Notes under the pieces: generated by a model
Told to the model about the DNA's origin: nothing
Seen by the model: the letters and a program-made list of their open reading frames with translations, nothing else
Databases searched by the model: none
In this document: positions 1 through 17,863 of the stretch, piece by piece
Layout: every line of letters starts with the position of its first letter
Position numbering within the stretch: the first letter of the stretch is position 1
Assembly (NCBI GenBank): GCA_002104895.1
Contig: MCFG01000030.1
Location: forward strand, 178,501-242,500
DNA: 64,000 nucleotides
Direction: 5' to 3'
Source: Anaeromyces robustus
Lineage: Eukaryota; Neocallimastigomycota; Neocallimastigomycetes; Neocallimastigales; Neocallimastigaceae
Translations under genes and position numbers: made by a program

Positions 1-6002
<6,002 letters not shown>

Positions 6003-6946
6003 ATACATATATATATAACTGGAAAATAGAAAAAAGTTTAAAAAATTATAAAAAAAAAATTAAATAATAAATAAATAAAATAGAATAATAATTAACATCA
6101 ATTATAAATAAAATAAAATAAATCAAATTAATAAATATCATTATATATTCTATTATTACATATGTATAAATCATTTATTAATTATATGTTTGTATAGATT
6201 TTAATTCCATATATTTCATAAACTTTTTTTTAGCAATTTAATATTCTTATTGTAGATTTATATATTTATTTATTTAAAACATTAAAAAAAAAAATTTTTT
6301 TTTTCTATAGGTAATCAATGAAATTTCAATAAATAGTTTTCTTTTCTTTTTCTTTTTTTCATATCCCTTTTATATACAAAAAAATAAAAAAAAAAAGTTT
6401 AAATGAAAAAAAGAAAAATTATGCATCAAATATAATATAAAATAATTAAAAAAATTAAAATAAAGAAAAAAAAATGTACATCAAATAATAATATAAAATA
6501 ATTAAAAAAATTAAAATTTTAATAAATATAAAAATAAATAAAAAAAAATAAAGTTTTTCTTTTGTGTTTGTGTGAATTTTTTCTTATATTATCCCATTAG
6601 ATTAATATGTTAATATAAAAAATAGCACATCATCAAAAAAAAAAATAAGTAAATAAATAAAATAATAATAATACTTTAACACAAAAGTAATAAGGATATA
6701 CATTTTTTTATATTTTTTTGGAACATTATAATATATATATATTTATATATATATATTTTTATTTCATTTTTTTTTTATTTTTTTATTAATATATATAAAT
6801 AAATTTTTTAAATATTTTATTTAAATACAAATGGAATATTTTATTTATATTATAAATTATATTTATATATATATATATCTTATTTATACATATATATATA
6901 TATAATTATTTATATTAAATTTTCTTATGTTTGTATTTTTTTATAT
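6003..6946. other. Convergent intergenic spacer
   Basis: This stretch separates the 3' ends of the DUF3684-family gene (+) and the small secreted gene (-), so it must hold both 3' UTRs and poly(A) sites. It is almost all A/T. One block of roughly 55 bases near 6418-6460 is repeated imperfectly near 6474-6520 (both contain CATCAAATA...ATAAAATAATTAAAAAAATT). No coding potential seen. Confidence 0.7.
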
Positions 6947-7198
6947 TTAAATGTATGATTTCTTTAAAATTTCATCAGAATGAACAAATGGAATTAACAT
7001 TTGTTTTTCTTTACCCATATATAATTGAACTGTAGCTAATTCTGGATTAATATGGAATACAGTAGTATCATTGAAATTTGTAGATGGACATTTTGAATTA
7101 TGAACATAAGATCCATAAGATCTTCTATGAATAATGGTCTCTCCTGCAGCAAAGGAGCATAAAAGTAAAGTCATACCAAGAATACCGTTGAATTTCAT
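6947..7198 (-). CDS. Small secreted protein of unknown function (83 aa)
   Basis: Single-exon frame from ATG 7198-7196. The first 20 residues (MKFNGILGMTLLLCSFAAGE) form a clear signal peptide: basic start, hydrophobic core and small residues before a likely cleavage after Ala-18 or Gly-19. The mature part of about 64 residues has one Cys, two aromatic/Tyr patches and one N-glycosylation sequon (NDT). It ends in KKSYI. Codon choice is ordinary, and GC is clearly higher than in the flanks, which supports a real gene. No family is recognised. It is convergent with the upstream + strand gene. It could be a short effector-like or wall peptide, but nothing in the sequence proves this. Confidence 0.65.
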   Translation of the reverse strand: MKFNGILGMTLLLCSFAAGETIIHRRSYGSYVHNSKCPSTNFNDTTVFHINPELATVQLYMGKEKQMLIPFVHSDEILKKSYI

Positions 7199-8413
7199 TT
7201 TTGAATTTTATATTTTAATTTATATTATTTATATTATTTAAAAAAAAAATAAAAATAATATATTATAAAGATTTTTTTTTAATCTTTCGAAGGGTATAAT
7301 AATAATTTTTATTTTTATAGAAAAAAAATAATAGTACTATTTTTTTTAAAAAAAAAAGAAAAAGAAAAATTGTGTCCTTTTTATTCAAAAAAAAAATTAT
7401 TTTTATAAAAATAGTGTGAATATTATAAATTTTTTTAATGTAATTTAAATTATGAATATTTATTTATTTAATAAATTTAAAAAGATAAACTACAAATAAA
7501 ATGTTAAACAATAAAAATATATATTTATATACATAAATTAAAAAAAGAACTATAATTTATTAAATAATATAATTTATAAAAAAAAAACTGTTAAGTATTA
7601 CAATTTTTTCATTATAATAAAAAAATTATAATTAAATATATATCTTAATTATTTTTAGCAATATTATACATTGTTGAACACTTTTATAACTAAATTATTT
7701 TTTAACTCTTTTTTTTTTTTTTTTACTATTATTACTATAATATTTTATTATTAATTATTTTTTAATTAATTATATATTTCCTTAATTGATTAAAAAAATA
7801 AATATCTAATAAATTATATATTTTAAAAATAGCAAAAAAAGAAAATTTACATTACACATCAAAAAGAAAAAAAGCTTAATTTATTAACCACTTTTTAATA
7901 TAATATATAATTACAAATAATAATAAAAATAAAAAATTCTTCAATTTATTTATGTGTAATTAAATTCATAATTTGAACATCTGATAATTAATTTATTTAA
8001 TATAAAAAATAAAAAAAATTAATTATACCTGTTGCTAAAAATAGAACCTATTTTTTTTTAAAGTTATTTGTTATAATATATATAATTTTGCTTTAATCAA
8101 TCAATTTCTTTCTTTAATTTAAATAAACATATTTTATCTGTTTTATTTAACTAAAAAAGTTTATTATTATAATTATATTATATAAATAAATGTTATAAAT
8201 AATATAATAATTTAAAGTAATTTTAAATGTTTAAATGTTAAATTATATATAATTTTTAAATTATATATATAGAATAATAGAATATTCTATGAAAATATAA
8301 AATATCCATGAATTTAAATTAATAAATACAATATAAATAAAACTTAGCACTTAAAATAACCCATTATGTTTAGTGAAATATCATTTCCATATAATATACA
8401 TATATGTAAATGC

Positions 8414-8570
8414 TGTATATTTGAAATATCTCATTTGTATATAAAATTATGAAACATATGATATTAGTGAAAAATCGTTTAAAGATAATATTGAATATAT
8501 ATATATATATATATAGAAATGAGGTATATTTGAAGATACCTCATTTTTTATATATAAAATTATGAAACAA
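8414..8570 (+). repeat. Imperfect direct repeat, about 46 bp, two copies
   Basis: The copies are at about 8414-8458 and 8523-8570. Both run GTATATTTGAA...ATCTCATTT/ACCTCATTT and then share ATATAAAATTATGAAACA. The second copy also begins with a small stem, GAGGTAT ... ATACCTC (8521-8542). Confidence 0.7.
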
Positions 8571-8981
8571 GAAGACTTTTACATAATTTTACAATAAATG
8601 ATACAATAAATTATAAATTAACTATTCTTTTAACTATTAAATGACCAAATGAACAAAAATTCAAATTGTAATATTACTAAAAATAGTAAAATTACAAAAA
8701 CATTATTATATCATATAAATAATAGGGATTACTAAAAATGCTGAATCAGTAATACTCATAAACCATACAAGAAATATCGATATTTTGAAATTACAATAAA
8801 TAATAATTATTTTATTAATGCATATGTAATTTTAATATAAAATATTTTTATATTATAATATCTATAGATATTATAATAGATATTAAATATAAATATTGCT
8901 ATTATTATTATAAATCCTTTATATATTATGTATCCTAATTTATTTATATATAGATAGATAAATATATAATTCTTTATTATA

Positions 8982-9019
8982 TTAAAAATTCATATAAAAA
9001 GTTTTATATGAATTTTTAA
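8982..9019. repeat. Perfect 18-bp inverted repeat
   Basis: The left arm TTAAAAATTCATATAAAA (8982-8999) is the exact reverse complement of the right arm at 9002-9019, with a 2-base spacer. It would form a tight cruciform or hairpin; no T-run or gene end next to it marks it as a terminator. Confidence 0.85.
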
Positions 9020-10554
9020 TTATAAATATAATATTATATAAAAGATTAATATATATTAAAATCTTTAAATGTTATATATTATATATAATTATATATTTTA
9101 TATATATAACCATTTTTTATTTTGTTCATTATAACTAAAGGTCTTGGAGAAAATATTGTAGATATGCAGGTATGGAAATTTTCATTAGAAAATGATTCAA
9201 AAGAAAAAGAAATATAAGTCTTCCACATCATTAATAGTTCTTTATTTTATTTGGTCAACATAAATATAGAAACATTTGTTTAAATGATCTTATAAAAAGA
9301 CTCAGTCCATCGTAGATATAGATATAAATAAATTATATAATCATATATATGAATTCTGATTATAAAAATCAATTAGAGATATAGATATGAATAAGTTATA
9401 TAATCAAAAATGTAAAAAAGACAATATAAATTATATTATTTAAAAAAAAAAATTTTTTTTAAGTCACGTTAATTATTATTTTTGTTGTAAATATGGAATG
9501 TAACTTTTTTTATAAGCATAAAACATTATATGTTTTTTTTTATACTTCTAATATTGTGGCTTGATATAAAACACATAATCCCATTTTATATTAAATTTAA
9601 ATTAAATATTCCATGTCAAATTCTAAACTTTAATAACTATAAATCTAATAAAAATTTCTTTACAAAATTATTTAGAATTAAACAATAATTCTAATCAGAA
9701 TTATTATTACTTGTATATATACATATATGATTGTTTTCTTTTCACTAACTTTATTTGAATTTTTTTTTATTATTTATTGGTTATTAAATTTTTGATGAAT
9801 ATATAACGTTAACTAGATGTTTCCATTTAAATAATGAGAGAAGAATATTAATAATAAATAATCCAATATATAAGCTTTTTAAATTTTTTGAATATTTTTT
9901 GATTAAATAATAAATAAATAAAGTAAAACATACTTAATAATGTTTGTTTAAATTATTATTATTTAAGATGGAATGTCTCATATAATATAAAAATGAATTT
10001 TCAAATTAAAAAAATTATAAATAATATATATAACATATTTTAAAAGGTAATAAATTAATGAATATAACAGAGAAATATATATTAATATTGATTAGATTAT
10101 AATTATTCAAATATCATTTAAAAATATCCATTTCAAAAGAAAAATAAATAAAATTTTAATTAATAGTATTTATAAAAGTTGATTTAATAATAAATTCAAT
10201 TTATTGATACAAACTTTAAATCATAAATTAAAAATTGTAGATAATCATTAAAGATTATATACAGAGTATAACAGAAAATTAAAAAGTTCATTTTAATAAA
10301 CTGTAAAACTAAAATCAAAATGGACAAAAGTATATAGGAAACTTAAAATAAAGTATAATTCATATAATCTTTCAATCTTTCTATTCTTGTATTATCACTT
10401 TTAAATTTAAAAATGTGTTTTTTTTTTTTTTGTCTCTATATATATAAAGATTAATAATATATATATAAAAATCATATACCAATTAATAATATATAAAGTA
10501 TATATAAATTTTATATATCCACATATATAATATGTTACATTTTATTTTTAACGA

Positions 10555-10578
10555 TATTGCATGATATATCATGCAATA
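10555..10578. repeat. Perfect 24-bp palindrome
   Basis: The 24-bp palindrome has TATTGCATGATA as its left half and the exact reverse complement as its right half, with no spacer. It is GC-containing (two GCATG/CATGC cores) in an almost pure A/T setting, so it stands out more than the usual TA palindromes. Confidence 0.85.
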
Positions 10579-11456
10579 CCAATTATTTTTAAAATAATAA
10601 TAATTGATTACTATTATATGTATATTATATTATAATACATAAAATGAATCATAATATATCATAATATATATATATATATTAAAATATAAAATATAATATC
10701 AATGGTTTTAAAATATTATTATTTATTTATTGAATTTTTTTACACCAACATCCTAAACTATTAATAAGAAGTATAATAAAAATTAGTAATAATAAAAGAG
10801 AAATAAAAAAATTCATTTTCAAATATTTTTTTCCCATTTTTTTATTACTTTCTTTTTAATATTTTTATCTTTTTTTATATGTTTTTTATCTTTTTTATAT
10901 GTTTTCTTTTCAAAAAAAAGAACATTAAAACATTTTTTTAATTTCGAATTTTTAATTTTCTGTGTAACATCACAAACAAGATTTTTTCATTTTTTATTGG
11001 TAAAGTTATTAAGTGATTAAATTATTATTTAATTATTAAATTAAAAATTTTTTCTTTTTTTTTTTTATTTTAAATTTTTTTTAATATTTTTATAATTTTT
11101 AAAATTTTTGTTTTTTTAATTAGTTTATTTTATTATTTATTAAGGTTTTTATTGTATATATTGTGATGGTGATTTAATAAATATAATAAATAAAAAAAAA
11201 ATTAATTTAATATTTATTTTGTATTCAATTTTTTTTTTGTACTATTTTAAATATTAGTTTGAAATACTATTTAAAGAGACCTTTTTCTCCTTAATTATTA
11301 TTTTTCTTTGTAAAAAATTTTTTAAAAAATCGTTATTTCTAATAAGAAATAAAAAAAAAAAATTAATAATAATAGTAATAGTTAAATATATATATTATAA
11401 TATAATTATTAATTCTAATTTTATAATTTTATCATTTATTTGTAAATATTTCAATC

Positions 11457-12314
11457 ATGAGTAATTTATACACTTATATTTCAAAAGGTATAAGCTAAAT
11501 AAATAAATAAATATAATATTATTAATACATATATATTTTTAAACTTTAATATTTATTTTTTTTTTATTTTATTTTTATTTTTTTTTAAAAAAAAAATAAT
11601 AATAGAAACTTATAACGAAAAGTTAAAAGAAATATTAAATAAAGATAAAAAAGATAATGAAATTATCTTTGAAGATTATTATGAATTAACTTTAGAAGAT
11701 TTTAAACCAATTAATGAGTTTAATTCAACATTTGAAGTAAATGGTGATGAATGGTATTTAATCTTTAAAATAAATTATTCTTTAAAAAAATAATAAATCA
11801 ATAAATAAAAATAATACTTATAAACATATATAATATATACACTTATATTTAAATATATATATTAAAGGAAATTAAACATTTCCAGAGATAATGACAAAGA
11901 AATTTCATTATCATTAACAAACATAAATTTCAAAAAGAATTTCAATTCTTATAATTTTTTATTTGCATTTAGAAATACTCGCAATTTTATTGTTTCAGGT
12001 TTATATTTATATTGATCTTAAATATATAATATTTATAATTCATATAATAATTATATACCATAAATTAAATAAATTATTTATTTATATATATTTCTCTTTT
12101 TTTCATATATATTTCAAGAATGCTCTTTGGATAATTATAATATAAAGAATGATGCTATAACATATAATATTTTAAGCGAATATGATTATAAAAACATTTT
12201 AAAGACAATTTTCCAACGTGATAGAATTACTTTAGGATTTTATATTAATTATTATAATGATATGAATCTTTTAGGTATAAATTATTAATATTAATACAAA
12301 TATAATATATATAA

Positions 12315-12350
<36 letters not shown>

Positions 12351-13200
12351 TTATAATATTATTATCATAAATTATTAATAAATAATATTAATTATTTATA
12401 GTATTATAGTGATGTTGTAATGCTATCCCTATTTATATATATCTATCATTATAAAAATTTAAGAATTAGTGTTATTTTTTCTATTTTAAAAAATCATATT
12501 TATATGAATTACAAAAAATAATTGAAAATAACAAGAAGATATCAAATCAATATGTAAAAAACTTTTAAACCATAATAATAATGAAAATATTTCAACATCT
12601 ATGAATTCACAATATTCAGAAAGATTATCAAGTTTAAATATAAATGCAAATAAAAATTCTTCGTCTATATCTTCATTTATTACAGAATTAATGAACAAAA
12701 TGACATTATTATTTCATTATACAATTTTAATAAAATTAAATCAGATGAATTAGATATTTATATAAATTTCAAATCAAGAATTATAATCTTAATAATAATA
12801 TTGATAGAAATAATAATAACGAAATTACTAATAAAAGCAGTCATGATAATAGTAATAAAAATATTATAATAATATAATATAATAAATAAATATAATTTTA
12901 AATTTATAAATATTTTATAATACTAATTATTTTTTCATATAAATTTATATATATTAAATAATAAAGTAACGAAGTTGTAATTGAGACAGAACAAAAAGAA
13001 GATGACAATAGTAATATCAATAATGATGATAATTATTATGATAATAATAATGAAGAAAAAAATGATGATAATGATTATCTCCAAATCAAAATCACCCCAT
13101 AACAGTATCAAACCATCTTTTTCTTCTTCATAACCTTCATCATCTTTATCTAATATAAATCTTTCACATAACAGTAGAAAACACAAAAACAGTCATTGAA
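11457..13200 (+). pseudogene. Decayed MATH-domain-like gene
   Basis: Readable exons: 11457-11487 (ATG, MSNLYTYISK), joined through GT-AG to 11606-11792, which carries ELTLEDFKPINEFNSTFEV and NGDEWYLIFK, resembling the first strands of a MATH/TRAF-like domain. The frame then stops (TAA 11790-11792). Similar sequence resumes at about 11873-11998 (RDNDKEISLSLTNINF) and 12120-12274 (ITLGFYINYYNDMNLL). Low-complexity Asn/Ser coding follows from about 12488. Several frame changes are visible: near 12566, near 12690 (frame shifts at ...TELMNEQND) and near 13080-13100. Stops therefore break the gene at least three times. Sequencing indels in homopolymers could mimic some of this, but the number of breaks suggests real decay. 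Identification as MATH is moderate only. Confidence 0.5.
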
Positions 13201-13330
13201 AGTAGAAAATCAAAAAAAAAAAAAAAAAAAAAAATAAAATCAAAAAAAAAAAAAAAAATAAAATAAAATAAATAAATAAATAAATAAATAAATATAATTA
13301 AAATATAAATAAGAAAAATTATATAAAAAA

Positions 13331-13366
<36 letters not shown>

Positions 13367-13500
13367 TAATAATAAGATATAAAGTTAAATTTATAATAAA
13401 ATAAAATATATATAATAAAGATATAATAGAAAATAAATTAAAAAAAAAGAAACAAAAATATAAAAACAAAATAAATAAATAAAAAAAATAATATATAATG
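13200..13500. repeat. A-rich low-complexity block with (AATA) and (AAT) runs
   Basis: Long A tracts (13209-13260), an AAAT/AATA run (13260-13292) and an AAT run (13336-13375) follow the decayed gene. The many Phe/Ile frames on the opposite strand come only from these runs. Confidence 0.8.
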
Positions 13501-13590
13501 TAATAAAATAGAAATTAATAACATAAATCTAAAAAGGAATAAAAACAAATAAAAGGATTTTTTTATTTGTTATATTTTTTTAAAATTATA

Positions 13591-13788
13591 AACAAAAAAA
13601 AAACGAAAACAAAAAACGAAAAACAAAATCAAAAAAAATACACGAAAAACAAAAAAAAATACACGAAAAACAAAAAAACGAAAAACGAAAAACGAAAAAC
13701 GAAAAACAAAAAACAAAACAAAAAACAAAAAACAAAAAACAAAAACAAAAACAAAAAAAAAAAAACAAAAACAAAAAAAAAAAAAAAT
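13591..13788. repeat. Degenerate A-rich repeat with CGAAAAAC and CAAAAA units
   Basis: The stretch is made of short units of five to nine bases, first (A)nCGAAAAAC then (A)nC, with no T for most of its length. The purine-rich strand asymmetry is strong. Confidence 0.85.
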
Positions 13789-14046
13789 AAATAAATATAT
13801 ATATTATTTATTATTTTATAAAATAATATTATTATATATAATAAATGAATATATAATAAATGTATTGATAACAAATATATCAATAAACCAAATTTTTTTT
13901 TCCTATGAAAATAGCAATTATATACTTTATTAATAACATTCTTTTTTTTTTTTTTTTAATTCTATTACTTTTTACAATTATTACTTTTTTGTTCAGTTTT
14001 ATTACTTTTTTTAGTTATTACTTTTTTTGTTCAGTTCTATTACTTA

Positions 14047-14278
14047 TTTATTTTTATTTTTATTTTTATTTTTATTTTTATTTTTATTTTTATTTTTATT
14101 TTTATTTTTATTTTTATTTTTATTTTTATTTTTATTTTTATTTTTATTTTTATTTTTATTTTTATTTTTATTTTTATTTTTATTTTTATTTTTATTTTTA
14201 TTTTTATTTTTATTTTTATTTTTATTTTTATTTTTATTTTTATTTTTATTTTTATTTTTATTTTTATTTTTATTTTTA

Positions 14279-14309
<31 letters not shown>

Positions 14310-14313
14310 TTTA

Positions 14314-14343
<30 letters not shown>
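14047..14343. repeat. (ATTTTT)n satellite-like hexanucleotide array
   Basis: Nearly 50 copies of ATTTTT in a row over about 297 bases, with a single 5-base slip near 14305. It creates long but meaningless Phe/Tyr and Phe/Leu frames. Confidence 0.97.
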
Positions 14344-14344
<1 letters not shown>

Positions 14345-14506
14345 TGTACTTGTAACTTATTCTACTTTACTATTTTATTTTATTTTATTTTATTTTATAT
14401 GTACTTGTATCTTATTCTACTTTACTATATTTTAATTTATTTTATTTTATATGTACTTGTAACTTATTCTACTTTACTATTTTATTTTATTTTATTTTAT
14501 TTTATT

Positions 14507-14535
<29 letters not shown>
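14344..14535. repeat. Three imperfect copies of a roughly 55-bp unit next to the hexanucleotide array
   Basis: Each copy begins TGTACTTGTAACTTATTCT (second copy TGTACTTGTATCTTATTCT), continues CTACTTTACTAT, and ends in a run of TTTTA. Copies start at about 14345, 14400 and 14451. The block ends in a (TTTA)n run to about 14541. Confidence 0.85.
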
Positions 14536-14541
<6 letters not shown>

Positions 14542-16203
14542 TTATAATATTTGGATAGATATATATATATTTTTCAATAGAGTAAACTATTGTTATAATA
14601 ATGAAATATGTTATTTTAATTATATGTAGCAAAATATTATTACTATATATTTTTGTTATAACAAATAAATATTTTTTTTTTTTTATTATAATTATTATTA
14701 TTATTTTGTTTTAATAGAATTATAATTAGTATAATAATATTTTTTTTTCTTTGTATATTTTTATGCTTTATTGTAATTAATAAAATTAATTTAAAAAAAT
14801 ATATGTATATGATATTATTATTATATTTTTAATATGACTTAAACAAAAAAAGTATTAATTTAAATAATAAATAATTTAATTGTTAATAATTTAGACTTTT
14901 TTTTTTTTAGTTCAGAAAATACAATTTATATTTTGTGGTATTATTTTTTATATTATTATATTTTCAAATTTTTAAATCATTGGTAATTCATATTATTCTC
15001 TTAAATTTTTGTATTATTTTTCTATATTTTTATATATATAATAAAAATAATATAAATGAATAATAAGAATTATATAATTAATATATAATATATATTATTA
15101 TTATTTATATTTATATATATATATGTTGTTTTATTATATATTATTATTTTTTTTTCTTTTTATTTTATTTTCTCTTTATTTTATTATAAATGATGAAATA
15201 TAATATTACGATATTTATTATAAAAAATGATTTATATATAGAAAAAAAAATTACAAAAGTAATAATAATTAGTAATAATTATTAGTAATATTATAAATAA
15301 ACAGAATAGGGGAAAAAAAAAAGCGTATAATATAGATATATTATATATACTTTATTAATATATTTATATATTTATAATTATTATTATAATATAATATAGT
15401 TTTATATTTATATATTATTTTTTATTAGTAATTTTTCATTTTCTATAAATTTTAAATTTTTTTTTTTTTTTTTTTTTTTTAATTTTTCTTTTATATTTTT
15501 ATTGTTCTTAAGATAATAAATAAATTTATATTTTATATTTTATATTTTATATTTTATATTTATTCTTATTTTGAGATAATAAATAATTTATATTTTATAT
15601 ATATTTCATATTTTATAATTTTTTTTTATATATATTTTATATTTTATATTTAATATTTTTATTTTATATTTTATATTTTATATTTAATATTTTATATTTA
15701 TTTTTTATTTATTTTTATATATTTTATATATTTTATATATATCTTAATTTGTGTTAATAATAATGTTAAGTAATAATAATATATAATATGTTAATTTAAA
15801 ATATAAAAAGAAAAAATTATAAAAAAAAAAAAAAATAAAAACTTTTTTATATTTTTTATATATTTAATATTATAAGTATTTTTTTTTTTTTAAAAAAAAA
15901 AAAATATTGTAAATTTATATATATATATTATTTAATAATTTAATTAAATTTTCTAAAATAAAATAAAAATAAAAAAAATTCATTTCCTTCATTTTCTTTT
16001 TTTTTTTTTTTTGTTTTTTTTTTTTTGTTTTTTTTTTTTTTTGTTTTTGTTTTTGTTTTTTTTTTGTTTTTGTTTTGGTTCTTTGTTTTAATTTTTTTTC
16101 TTCTTTTTATTTTTTTTTCTTTCTTTCTTTATTATAATTAATTATAATTATTATTTTATTATTGATTGTTAATTATTTAATTTAAAAAAATTCTTTTTCT
16201 TTT
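14542..16203. other. Non-coding A/T-rich spacer with TATTTTA-type repeats
   Basis: No gene seen. It contains repeats of TTTTATATTTTATAT (about 15523-15740) and a T-rich strand with TTTTTG units at 15990-16110, just past the stop codon of the leftward 1358-aa gene, so probably within or beyond its 3' UTR. Confidence 0.65.
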
Positions 16204-17796
16204 TTACATGTAAGGTCTAGAATATTTATTTTTATTTTGATAAATAATGGATCGATTAGGATTAGTTATATTAGGTGGATAATAACCATGAGGAGAAGCA
16301 CTGGTAGATGATGGATGTATATATAAATCTTGATAATTTATATTGGAAGTTCCTATATTTGGTGAAAATGGTCTTATTTTAGCTGATTTTTTAAGATAAT
16401 CTGTTGGAATGTCTTTAGGACTAACACCTGCTATAGCAGGACTATTCATATAAAGTAAACCTGGTGATGTTGGTAATGGTTGAGGATGAATAAAGCCATG
16501 ATTTTTATTCATATTAACAACACCATTTATATTCATATTATTCTTATTAATATGATGTCTTAAAGAAGAATCCATACTATGTTTAACCATTAAATGATGA
16601 TATTTATTATGAACATTTAAATTATTCATATTATTATTACGATTTCTTGCTTCAAGTTTCATTTGAAGTGGTACATCATCATCAGAATCATAACTTGAGG
16701 TATCGGTATAATTACTATTTTCATATTTATTATGGTGATGACGATGGCGATGGCGATGACTATGACTATAACTATGACTATGATTATCACGATGACGATG
16801 ATTATGATTATATTTTTGATCACTGCTATGACTATGACTATGACGATGTTTATGACTATAACTATGACTACGATGATGTTTATAATCATGACTCTGACTA
16901 CGATGATGTCTACTTTTATTTTGACTATTTTTATGTTCACGCTTATGCTTATGTTTATGATGACGTTCATGATTATCATCATCCTCATCTTCATCTTCAT
17001 CCTCTTCTTCTTCTTCTTCTTCTTCTTTTTCTTCTTGTTTGTTAATTTTATTTTCAATATTATCATTTTTGCTTTCCTTTATATCATTATTTTGATTTTT
17101 ATTGATATTTTTACTTTCAATTTCAATTTGAATATCTTTTTTATTTTCATTCTCTTTTTCATTTTCAATATCACTGTCATCGTCACTGTCACTATCACTT
17201 TGACTAGTACTTGTAGTATCACTATCACTATCACTATAACTATCATTATCACTACTACTATCGTAACTATCATAACTATCATAACTGTCACTATCACTTC
17301 CACTATCACTATAATTATCATCACTTTCTGTACTCTTTTCACTTATTTTATACATTTTAATATCATCAAAACTTTTTGATTTTTTGCCAATACCTACAAT
17401 ACTTAATACTGGAACTTTAAGATTATTATTAAAAATAACTGAATTCCTATTATTATTTTTATTCTTATTTTTATTTGTATTTGAATTGGTATCCTCTTTA
17501 ACTAAATGACCTGTCGTAATTTTTGATTCTTCAGCCCAACGTTCAACACGTTGACGTGCTAATTCCTTTGGTGTTAATTCATGATTATTATTGCCTTTAA
17601 CTTTTTCTTTCTCTTTTTCTTTATTATCTGTTTCCTTTTTAATTGATGTATGTGTATGTGTAGTGTAAGCATTTTTATTTATAATAGTACCATAAGGTAA
17701 ATCATTTATAAGAGGTGGATTTGGTAAATTAAACATTGTACCCATTTTATTTTGATTATGATTATAATTATGATTATTATTGTTATTATTATTTGA

Positions 17797-17863
<67 letters not shown>

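Larger units (their letters stand above)
7199..11456. other. Non-coding A/T-rich region
   Basis: 4.3 kb without a supportable gene. It contains a partial direct repeat (8414-8570), a perfect inverted repeat (8982-9019) and a perfect palindrome (10555-10578), listed separately. A short readable stretch at about 9140-9217 on + (contains GLGENIVDMQVWKFSLEN) may be a remnant of a dead gene. No promoter or RNA gene could be supported. Confidence 0.6.

Noticed and set aside
9140-9217. Short + strand frame GLGENIVDMQVWKFSLEN as a gene
   Set aside because: Only 25 codons, no start codon, no splice partners and stops all around. At most a remnant.
13905-14629. Long Phe/Tyr and Phe/Leu reading frames across the hexanucleotide array
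   Set aside because: They follow directly from the 6-base repeat, which reads open in several frames. No signal, domain or splice structure supports translation.
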